The notes beneath the pieces are model-generated. The model was not told where the DNA came from. It made no database searches and saw only the letters and a list, made by a program, of their open reading frames with translations. DNA of 9,487 nucleotides from Chloroflexota bacterium (GTDB lineage: Bacteria > Chloroflexota > Anaerolineae > B4-G1). Below, piece after piece: positions 1 through 4,997 of the stretch (the stretch's first letter is position 1; every line of letters begins with the position of its first letter). The position numbers were made by a program, and so were the translations under genes. The stretch is from NCBI GenBank assembly GCA_024232355.1, contig JAAEPW010000133.1, positions 1 through 9,487 of the forward strand, given 5' to 3'.

Positions 1-965
1 ACAGCGTCTTGCTCTGCAACCTCAGCGCCACCCTCCGGCGTATAAACCTTGTTTCCGGCCCACGCCCGATCCAACACTTCCAAAAATTCCGCCGTATCAT
101 TGCCAACAGCATAACCGGCCTCAGCCGCAGCTTCCCGTGCATAGTCCATGGAAAGCCCGTACTTGCGGATCAATGGTCCGGCCTGGGGAATGAATCTCTG
201 TCCCCCGCGACCTTTTTTCAGGTCGTGACCTTCGTCGTCGCGGATACCGCCGCGATCAGCGAGGAAGGTCAGGATATCGACAGAACCTTTCCGCCTTGGT
301 GGCCGCCGGTAGCCCTTCCTGGTCTTTTTGATGACGCCGCGTGACGCCAGTGCAGCAAGTACCCTTCGCGCCGACATGCCGTCAATATCCAGGGCCTTGC
401 CCATATCCAGCGGGGTTAGCCTGGAATCGGTCTCGCGGGCGTAGCGCACTGCACGGTCGTAATGTTGCTCCCACTGGATGGGTAGCTCTTGAGGAGCTTG
501 GGTTTCCTGTGGCTCTTGGGGCGCAGGCTGGCCCTCTTCGGCAAACGGGTCGTAATGGATTACGTCCTCTACAACGGGTACCTGAGCGGCCTGTACACCC
601 ATCAATTCGGGTGCTGGTGCTGGTGTTGCGTCTTCTTGTACTGGTTCTGGTACTTCCTGTACCGGCCCTTCCTGTACTGGTCCGTTTTGTACCGGCGGCA
701 TGTCAGGAAGTATGGGGGCTACGTCTTGTTCGACAACCGTCTCTAGTGGCGTCACAACAACATCAGGGGATACAGGAACATCCATAGTGCGGCCATCATC
801 CAGAACAACGCTGAAACCGTCCCCGTCGGTCTCGCTGGCGTCCTCCATAGTGCCTGTGAAAATGCTCCCGTCCGGGAATGCAAGATCAACCCGCTGCCCA
901 ACCTTGGGCAACTCATTACGTTGCAGGATGCCGTTCGCCTTTTGGGTCGCCCCGATATCCCTCAT
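1..965 (-). CDS. Polyvalent virion protein, continuation in the -1 frame, running off the left edge
   Basis: One minus-strand frame is open from just after a TGA at 1067-1065 to base 1 without a stop. The coordinates begin at its first ATG (965), which has GAGGG about ten bases upstream; if the frame break is an error, coding starts nearer 1057. The sequence looks coding throughout: a small beta-type region (LPKVGQRVDLAFPDGSIFTG), a Pro/Glu/Val repeat linker, a third YDPF motif (VIHYDPFAEEGQP), a winged-helix segment similar to the FtsK gamma domain (YDRAVRYARETDSRLTPLDM to LAALASRGVI), a basic KKTRKGYRRPPRRKG, and a C-terminal-side region of the phage polyvalent type (VDILTFLADRGGIRDDEG, MDYAREAAAEAGYAVGNDT, LEVLDRAWAGNKVYTPEGG). 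Either it is the rest of the preceding protein, or a separate gene starting 17 bases after its stop. Confidence 0.75.
   Translation of the reverse strand, partial: MRDIGATQKANGILQRNELPKVGQRVDLAFPDGSIFTGTMEDASETDGDGFSVVLDDGRTMDVPVSPDVVVTPLETVVEQDVAPILPDMPPVQNGPVQEGPVQEVPEPVQEDATPAPAPELMGVQAAQVPVVEDVIHYDPFAEEGQPAPQEPQETQAPQELPIQWEQHYDRAVRYARETDSRLTPLDMGKALDIDGMSARRVLAALASRGVIKKTRKGYRRPPRRKGSVDILTFLADRGGIRDDEGHDLKKGRGGQRFIPQAGPLIRKYGLSMDYAREAAAEAGYAVGNDTAEFLEVLDRAWAGNKVYTPEGGAEVAEQDA
630..680 (-). repeat. Short repeats encoding a PVQE linker
   Basis: The minus strand has units CCAGTACAGGAAGGG, CCGGTACAGGAAGTA, a 6-base partial, and CCAGTACAAGAAGAC, encoding PVQEG-PVQEV-PE-PVQED. It makes a flexible Pro/Gln/Glu linker between the beta-type region and the third YDPF motif of the polyvalent protein. 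Confidence 0.7.
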
Positions 966-982
966 TACCGCTTTGCCCTCGG

Positions 983-2017
983 CTACCAGGTCGGTAGGAA
1001 TGGGGCTGGCTTCATCGTCGGGGGTAATATCAAGGGGCTCTTGCGCTGCACTGGCCCGTTCAGTTCACCCGGCGCAACAGGTTCGCCAACATCATCATCA
1101 ACGGAAGGGATTTCTTCAGGTGCAAAAGGCTGTGTTACAATGCCAAGCCCACCGCCAACGCCAACACCTATAATACCGGCATCCTTCAAACGCCTCATGG
1201 CCTCGGCAAGGGTCATTTCGTCATTCAGGATGCCAACCTGATAGCCCATTCCCAGGGCTTCGTTCACAACTTCCTGCGCACCTTCCGCCCCAGCGGCTTT
1301 TAAGGTACGGGTTAGCAATTTGCCACCCTCTTTCGTAAGAATGCCAAGCGGGATACGTTCAGAAACGGCTTCGGTCGCTGCGTAGAACAAGGCGTCCTGT
1401 TGTGCTTCGGCTTCGTTGCGTCCATGTGCCCGTGCTTCTGCATACTGGTCCGAATAAACCTGCGAACCCATCAGGCTCATTGACAGGTTTGGATTTCGGG
1501 TAATCAATCCGGCTGCAACACTGGGGCCCATCTGAACCATGGATTGCAATATCTGCCCGGCATAAAATTTAGCCGACTCATCTGGCACATTGGGTTGATT
1601 GGCGGCTATGGAATCGGTGGCCTCACGGTACATCTCCCGGCCAGTCGTGGCGATTTCATCCTTCTTTACCTGCTTATTGACCTCAGCATGAGCCCTCCCG
1701 ATTGTTTGCTCCTCAGACGGAAGTTTCACGTAATCATCGTAGGCGCGCAGTTGTGCACCCAACCTGCGCCCCGGTGAGTTTTCTCCAATCCATTCCATGG
1801 CACCGCCGATGGAACGCTTGAACAAATCCGGTGTGTTCTCAAATGCTTTGCCGACGACATCCCCCCAGCCGTCTTCCTCTGCCTCCGTCTCTTCAGCCTC
1901 CGCCTCTTCTGCAAACGGGTCGTAATCGACAATGGAATACGCACTGTTACTGACTGTCGGTTCGGAGGCTTCGTCAAACGGATCGTAATCGACCAGAGTC
2001 AATTGAAATTCAGACAA
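983..2017 (-). CDS. Large polyvalent (injected) virion protein, N-terminal part up to a frame break
   Basis: The TTG at 2017, behind GGAG, gives 344 residues before a TAG at 985-983. The front carries two copies of a short motif (VDYDPFDEA at 9-17, VDYDPFAEEA at 30-39) and an acidic Glu/Ala linker. A helical region then follows the pattern of phage internal virion and polyvalent proteins: DVVGKAFENTPDLFKRSI, FYAGQILQSMVQMGPSVAAG, LMGSQVYSDQYAEARAHGRN, ATEAVSERIPLGILTKEGGK, KAAGAEGAQEVVNEAL and MTLAEAMRRLKDAGIIG, with a Gly-rich tail. Such proteins enter the host with the DNA. The last about 20 residues (VQRKSPLILPPTMKPAPFL) look unlike protein, and the next frame is open from 1064, so I believe the frame is broken here and the true protein continues to the left edge. 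Confidence 0.8.
   Translation of the reverse strand: MSEFQLTLVDYDPFDEASEPTVSNSAYSIVDYDPFAEEAEAEETEAEEDGWGDVVGKAFENTPDLFKRSIGGAMEWIGENSPGRRLGAQLRAYDDYVKLPSEEQTIGRAHAEVNKQVKKDEIATTGREMYREATDSIAANQPNVPDESAKFYAGQILQSMVQMGPSVAAGLITRNPNLSMSLMGSQVYSDQYAEARAHGRNEAEAQQDALFYAATEAVSERIPLGILTKEGGKLLTRTLKAAGAEGAQEVVNEALGMGYQVGILNDEMTLAEAMRRLKDAGIIGVGVGGGLGIVTQPFAPEEIPSVDDDVGEPVAPGELNGPVQRKSPLILPPTMKPAPFLPTW
1904..1989 (-). repeat. Two of three dispersed copies encoding the YDPF motif
   Basis: The copy at 1904-1926 matches another at 534-556 in 22 of 23 bases (plus strand ctcttc-n-gcaaacgggtcgtaat). A more diverged copy lies at 1969-1989. All are in frame and encode DYDPF or HYDPF followed by acidic residues. 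Confidence 0.75.
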
Positions 2018-2024
2018 TTCGTAT

Positions 2025-2028
2025 CTCC
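2025..2028 (-). promoter_or_regulatory. Ribosome binding site that decides the polyvalent gene's TTG start
   Basis: GGAG (2028-2025) precedes TTG at 2017 by seven bases. The earlier in-frame TTG at 2062 lies in the terminator's T-run and has no binding site, so 2017 is preferred. Confidence 0.75.
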
Positions 2029-2037
2029 AATAAAGAA

Positions 2038-2059
2038 GGCGCCCCGAAATGGAAGCGCC
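2038..2059 (-). promoter_or_regulatory. Hairpin in the leader of the polyvalent-protein gene (possible second terminator)
   Basis: GGCGCTTC (2059-2052) can pair with GGGGCGCC (2045-2038), with two G-U pairs and a 6-base loop, followed by TTCTTTATT. It lies directly after the terminator and ends nine bases before the GGAG of the next gene. It could be a tandem terminator, an RNA end-protecting stem, or a control of translation start. Confidence 0.45.
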
Positions 2060-2060
2060 C

Positions 2061-2086
2061 AAAGAAAAACCCCGCCGGAGCGGGGG
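2061..2086 (-). terminator. Strong intrinsic terminator of the 224-aa/38-aa operon
   Basis: On the minus strand CCCCGC (2085-2080), loop TCCG, GCGGGG (2075-2070) forms a perfect 6-bp GC stem followed at once by TTTTTCTTT (2069-2061). The T-run on this side only shows that it works mainly on the minus strand. Confidence 0.87.
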
Positions 2087-2098
2087 TGTAAAATACTT

Positions 2099-2215
2099 TT
2101 ATTGTGCGGTGGCTTTATGCAGCCATTCTGTCCCAACCCACGGTCGCTTCTGTTCCATCAGATCATCCAGGCGTTCATGGATTTCGGTTACGAGTTTTGT
2201 GTGGTAGCTATTCAT
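2099..2215 (-). CDS. Very small protein, 38 aa, coupled to the 224-aa gene
   Basis: The ATG at 2215-2213 overlaps the TAA of the 224-aa gene by one base (TAATG), with GGAG eight bases upstream inside that gene. Translation gives 38 residues: MNSYHTKLVTEIHERLDDLM followed by EQKRPWVGTEWLHKATAQ, ending in TAA at 2101-2099. An intrinsic terminator hairpin starts 13 bases later, so the ORF exactly fills the space between the upstream gene and the end of the transcript. It is an amphipathic helix followed by a Trp-containing tail (PWVGTEWLHKA). No family is recognised. Such a size suggests a partner or modulator of the 224-aa protein or the HTH regulator, which is a guess. Confidence 0.72.
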   Translation of the reverse strand: MNSYHTKLVTEIHERLDDLMEQKRPWVGTEWLHKATAQ

Positions 2216-2889
2216 TATGCAGTCTCCTTCAAATTGTTGACGAAACGATCAAGCCATTCATTGATGACCACAATGTTCCGCTTAACGGGCGCAACTTCGT
2301 AATCCAGAACGCCGCCTGCAACATGCTCCGCCTCGTTCTCGTCACAAAATTCGGCAAAGCGTCGAACGGAACCAATGGCTTGAGTGGCCTTAATAAAACC
2401 TTCTGGTGCCGGTGGCGCATCTGGATATGGATTGAGCGGGGCCGACTTCTTACCCATGTCCGCCAACTTTGTGACAGTGGTCCTTTCATCACCTTCCACC
2501 TCCTTATTAAATTTTTCTTCCGGAACATTGGCGACGCGGACAGCCTGGACTTGCTGGCCTTTTGACATTCCAGCATCGGCTGCGACTTGACGCCGGGTCA
2601 ACTTAGTAGGGTCGCCCCCACTAGGTGTATCGGTCCTCTTCCCTTTGCCATCGAACTGCTTAAGTAACTCACCGCACCGGCGAATGGCATGAGCCTTGAT
2701 CTTGATTGCATACTTTTCAAGCTCGTCGTCATCGGCTTGCTTTGCATATGAAGCGAGGGCCTGGGCCTTGTCGGACCAGTCCTTGCACTCGTCCAATTTG
2801 GTACATGTCGCAAGTGCTTGCTTTGCAGCCTCATAAGAAGCCGGGAGTGCCGCATTTTGTATGTTGATGTTTTCGGGTAACGTCGTCAT
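2215..2889 (-). CDS. Phage DNA-associated protein of the 'DKA..YAKQA' type, 224 aa
   Basis: The protein has 224 residues. Residues about 30-76 (TKLDECKDWSDKAQALASYA followed by KQADDDELEKYAIKIKAHAI and RRCGELLKQF) match a helical N-terminal domain seen in many prophage and mobile-element proteins of alphaproteobacteria, usually encoded in early or replication regions. Next comes a basic TKLTRRQVAADAGMSKGQQV (about 95-114), which reads like a helix-turn-helix, and VANVPEEKFNKEVEGDE. The C-terminal part (SVRRFAEFCDENEAEHVAGG, VINEWLDRFVNNL) also recurs in this group. I infer DNA binding; the precise role is unknown. The ATG at 2889 has AAGGAA eight bases upstream. Its promoter is at 2965-2937, and its stop overlaps the start of the 38-aa gene (TAATG). 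It sits oddly amid virion genes. Confidence 0.84.
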   Translation of the reverse strand: MTTLPENINIQNAALPASYEAAKQALATCTKLDECKDWSDKAQALASYAKQADDDELEKYAIKIKAHAIRRCGELLKQFDGKGKRTDTPSGGDPTKLTRRQVAADAGMSKGQQVQAVRVANVPEEKFNKEVEGDERTTVTKLADMGKKSAPLNPYPDAPPAPEGFIKATQAIGSVRRFAEFCDENEAEHVAGGVLDYEVAPVKRNIVVINEWLDRFVNNLKETA

Positions 2890-2936
2890 TCATCGTTTTC
2901 CTTGCAGAAATGATCTGTTTGTGTTTAATTCAGTGT

Positions 2937-2965
2937 ATTGTAGTCAGTAAAAGATGATAGATCAA
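2937..2965 (-). promoter_or_regulatory. Sigma-70-type promoter of the 224-aa/38-aa operon
   Basis: On the minus strand a -35 element TTGATC (2965-2960) is followed by exactly 17 bases and a -10 element TACAAT (2942-2937), five of six to consensus. It points at the ATG at 2889, leaving about 40 bases of leader. It is the best promoter match I found by eye in the window. Confidence 0.7.
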
Positions 2966-2978
2966 TCTATTCTGACTA
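2941..2978. promoter_or_regulatory. Operator-like inverted repeats over the divergent promoter
   Basis: A perfect 7-bp inverted repeat TAGTCAG (2941-2947) / CTGACTA (2972-2978) brackets the -35 element and touches the -10 element. Inside it lies a second dyad, GATAGAT (2956-2962) / ATCTATT (2965-2971), with 6 of 7 bases paired and a 2-base centre, covering the -35 element. Occupation would block the minus-strand promoter. The right outer arm also overlaps a possible plus-strand -10 sequence TATATT (2977-2982), suggesting autoregulation of the HTH gene; no good plus-strand -35 is visible. Confidence 0.55.
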
Positions 2979-3000
2979 TATTGTATTAGTTTTCTAGGAC

Positions 3001-3004
3001 GGAG
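3001..3004 (+). promoter_or_regulatory. Ribosome binding site that decides the HTH gene's TTG start
   Basis: GGAG at 3001-3004 lies eight bases before the TTG at 3013. The next in-frame ATG, at 3034, has no comparable site and would remove conserved residues (TPIQC) at the front of the domain, so TTG is chosen. Confidence 0.75.
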
Positions 3005-3012
3005 TTATCAAA

Positions 3013-3240
3013 TTGACACCCATTCAATGCAGAATGGCCCGCACGGCAATCGGCTGGGGCGTTCGCGATTTGGCAAAGGAATCTAAAGTCGCCACCGCTA
3101 CGATTTCTCGGTACGAGGGTGGCAAAGGTGTAAACCTCCGAACCGCAGAAGCGCTCGAAGCAACCCTTTCCGTGTTTGTCGAATTCATTTCCGAGAACGG
3201 CGGCGGACCCGGTGTTAGGTTGCGCAAGCTCTCCGGATAG
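3013..3240 (+). CDS. Small XRE-type helix-turn-helix regulator (candidate repressor)
   Basis: This is a 75-aa protein consisting almost entirely of one Cro/C1-type HTH domain. TPIQCRMARTAIGW matches the 'P.QCRAAR.LLGW' opening of a widespread alphaproteobacterial single-domain family; VRDLAKESKVATATISRYEG holds helices 2 and 3 (about residues 18-37), with the recognition helix in ATATISRYEG. Helices 4 and 5 follow (LRTAEALEATL, VFVEFISENGGGPGVRL). Such proteins bind inverted repeats as dimers. It is the only plus-strand gene supported in the window and diverges from the 224-aa gene. The 123-base intergenic region contains inverted repeats overlapping that gene's promoter, so I infer that it represses the divergent operon and perhaps itself. 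The start is TTG with a good binding site. Confidence 0.85.
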   Translation: MTPIQCRMARTAIGWGVRDLAKESKVATATISRYEGGKGVNLRTAEALEATLSVFVEFISENGGGPGVRLRKLSG

Positions 3241-3319
3241 TCCAAACTCGCCGAATGGAGGGTGTTCAGAATTCCGTGTCACTGGGTTTGTCTAGATATC
3301 CAAAACGTCGTCTAGCCTC
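3241..3319. other. Short gap between convergent genes
   Basis: This stretch separates the stops of the HTH gene (plus) and the 311-aa gene (minus). I see no GC-rich hairpin followed by T on either strand and no small gene with a ribosome binding site. GTCTAG occurs twice (3291-3296 and 3311-3316), which may be chance. Confidence 0.5.
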
Positions 3320-4255
3320 TCAGCCTTCCCATCCATTATGATGCCTGTGGGCGGCTTGCCCTTCGATCCGCTCACCCGTTGGTGCCTTATCATACAATCC
3401 CACGCTCGTCTGTGCCCCACCCCCCGAAGGGCCACCCCCAGAGATCATCCACTGAGGCGTTCCATCCTCCCTTAGTCCAAGGAACCTCATTGGGCCACGT
3501 TTCGTTTGATACAACTGTCCAATGACAAACTTGTCTATGTGGTCGGGCGTTGGCTTCGCAACACCAGCCTGCATCATATCGGGTTGACCAACTGACGGCG
3601 TTTTACCCATGCCAAGGGCGCGCATCACGTTGGCGTGAGCCTCACTCATAATTGTGTCTTCGTCCTTATCGCCCATTACATTCGCATTAGCCTCACGAAG
3701 ACGCTTCGCCTCCCGCAACAGCATATCGATCCGGTCTTTTTCAGAAAACCCATCCTTCGGTGCGCGGATTGTTTTACCGTCAACAGAAACCGGCATTGTT
3801 TCACCGCCATTATTGCGTTGGTACAGGGTGCCATCCTCGCCCGCAAAGGGGGCACCAACCGGGGTTGCGCCCTTTGCGTCGCGGTTCATCTGGTTTTGCT
3901 TCCCTGTAGCCTCGCGGGCAAGTGCATTCTCATCCGCCTTAAAATCCTGAGCAGTCCCGGCCTCAAACATCCGATTGGCATGACGTTGGCCTTCAAGGGT
4001 CAGATTGGCCTGACGGGTTTTCTCGTTCTCAGCAGAAGTATAATCCTGATTCGTCTTGTCTCGGGCGGCTTGTGCAGCGTTTGCCGCCTCCAGCTTCAAC
4101 GTTTCGAAGTTAAACCGTTCGCCCTGCTCAAGCCGGCGCATCATTGCCGCTTTCTTGGCCTGGCCCTCTGACGCTATGGCCTCGCCCAATCCCTTCATCA
4201 CGCCCGCAGCGGCACCCAGTGCGGTCCGCGCTAAAAGTCCTGTTCTTCTTGCCAT
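3320..4255 (-). CDS. Coiled-coil virion-type protein, 311 aa
   Basis: The protein has 311 residues. It begins ARRTGLLARTALGAAAGVMK, a basic and Ala/Gly-rich helix, then a long charged helical region of about residues 30-125 (EGQAKKAAMMRRLEQGERF, LEAANAAQAARDKTNQDY and similar) likely to form a coiled coil. A beta-type segment follows (GAPFAGEDGTLYQRNNGGE, VDGKTIRAPKDG), then a second helical part with DRIDMLLREAKRLREANAN and, near the C-terminus, IGQLYQTKRGPMRFLG and DGTPQWMISGGG, a pattern seen in large phage internal proteins. I infer an internal or tail-associated virion protein. The ATG at 4255 has GGAG eight bases upstream. It is the last structural gene before the regulatory cassette and is convergent with the HTH gene; no clear terminator lies between them. 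Confidence 0.82.
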   Translation of the reverse strand: MARRTGLLARTALGAAAGVMKGLGEAIASEGQAKKAAMMRRLEQGERFNFETLKLEAANAAQAARDKTNQDYTSAENEKTRQANLTLEGQRHANRMFEAGTAQDFKADENALAREATGKQNQMNRDAKGATPVGAPFAGEDGTLYQRNNGGETMPVSVDGKTIRAPKDGFSEKDRIDMLLREAKRLREANANVMGDKDEDTIMSEAHANVMRALGMGKTPSVGQPDMMQAGVAKPTPDHIDKFVIGQLYQTKRGPMRFLGLREDGTPQWMISGGGPSGGGAQTSVGLYDKAPTGERIEGQAAHRHHNGWEG

Positions 4256-4443
4256 CTTGTTTCTCCAATTTTCTCGCTATCGAACCAGGGTAAGGCCATT
4301 AACATTCCAATATCCCCCAGTTCTTTATCAACCTCTTCGTAAAGGGGGTTTCGGGGCGCGCTCTCAGTAATAAAATCCGGAAATGCCAGATAAGTCAGAC
4401 ACGGCAGAGTGGTGCGATAAACGTAATCCCGATTATTCGTCAC
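4231..4443 (-). CDS. Small hypothetical protein, 70 aa, overlapping both neighbours
   Basis: The frame opens with GTG overlapping the upstream stop (GTGA) and runs 70 codons, ending 25 bases inside the 311-aa gene. It fills the only gap between two well-supported genes, lies on the same strand, and a GGGG run sits seven bases before the GTG. The product is acidic with several aromatics (RDYVYRT, LPCLTYLAFPDF, LMALPWFDSEKIGE), a plausible small soluble protein, perhaps related to small chaperone or assembly proteins. No family is recognised. The ribosome binding site of the next gene (GGAG, eight bases before its ATG) is inside its end. If it is not coding, the stretch would be an unusually long leader for this compact region. 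Confidence 0.62.
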   Translation of the reverse strand: MTNNRDYVYRTTLPCLTYLAFPDFITESAPRNPLYEEVDKELGDIGMLMALPWFDSEKIGETRWQEEQDF

Positions 4444-4982
4444 CCGGCATCCCCAAGACCGTCGGCGTGAGCCGTAAAGCCCTGGCCCAACAACTGATCC
4501 AGCCCGCCGCTCTGATCGGCCTGTTGCAGCATGTTCATATCTTCTGTCAGGGCCTCCTTGTTGAGGTTACCCGTTTCAAGTTCGATGGTGCCAAACTTGT
4601 CCATCGCCAGATAAAGGGCGGACTCTTTTTCTTTCTCGCTGAATTCATGCACACCGGCCGCCGCCGAAAGTTCCGCAAGGTTTTCCATCAACTCCATGCC
4701 ACCGTGCATGAGTATGGCTGGATCGATCTCGGCTCCGCTTTGTCTGGCCGCGTCCCTCAAACGCAGCACAAGATTGACCACGACCGAAGCTAAACCTTCG
4801 GCCGGGGCTTCGGCTTCCTCAATCCGCTTCAGGATTTGCGGGGCCATGTTTTCGTCAAAGATAAGCTTCGATCCGTTATCGACGAATTTGTCATATTCAG
4901 CCTGTTCCTCCGGCGTTACGTTTGGTTCACCCTGATAATCCACTTCCGGGGCAACGCCCTGTTGATTGCGAAGTCCAGTCAT
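4440..4982 (-). CDS. Conserved phage structural-region protein, 180 aa
   Basis: The protein has 180 residues, is acidic and mostly helical, with no membrane segment. A region near 23-53 (VTPEEQAEYDKFVDNGSKLI then MAPQILKRI) is followed by VVVNLVLRLRDAARQSGAEI and DPAILMHGGMELMENLAEL (about 67-105). The 'P-A-I-L-x-H-G-G-x-E-L' type segment recurs in small helical proteins beside tail and ejection genes in many proteobacterial podovirus-like phages. Its molecular role is not known to me. The ATG at 4982 lies 15 bases after the upstream stop, with GGAG seven bases in front. The TGA stop overlaps the GTG of the next gene (GTGA). A helper or adaptor for virion assembly is the reasonable guess. Confidence 0.82.
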   Translation of the reverse strand: MTGLRNQQGVAPEVDYQGEPNVTPEEQAEYDKFVDNGSKLIFDENMAPQILKRIEEAEAPAEGLASVVVNLVLRLRDAARQSGAEIDPAILMHGGMELMENLAELSAAAGVHEFSEKEKESALYLAMDKFGTIELETGNLNKEALTEDMNMLQQADQSGGLDQLLGQGFTAHADGLGDAG

Positions 4983-4997
4983 AATGCGTCTCCTGCG

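Noticed and set aside
9..787. Plus-strand open frames in the left part (for example 9-344, 341-787)
   Set aside because: They lie opposite a continuous minus-strand frame with clear protein character; their products have biased, low-complexity composition and no ribosome binding site pattern.
983..1064. Programmed -1 ribosomal frameshift joining the two parts
   Set aside because: I found no canonical X-XXY-YYZ heptamer in the allowed interval. The C-runs and GGG fit a simple indel better, although a non-canonical site cannot be excluded.
2018..2062. Longer start (TTG at 2062) for the polyvalent protein
   Set aside because: It begins within the terminator's T-run, has no ribosome binding site, and adds residues read from a hairpin; the TTG at 2017 has GGAG at seven bases.
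3013..3240. HTH gene as the antitoxin of a toxin-antitoxin pair
   Set aside because: No toxin-sized partner of a known toxin type follows or precedes it on its strand; the divergent arrangement fits a repressor better.
3241..3319. Bidirectional terminator between the convergent genes
   Set aside because: No GC-rich stem with a T-run on either strand was found.
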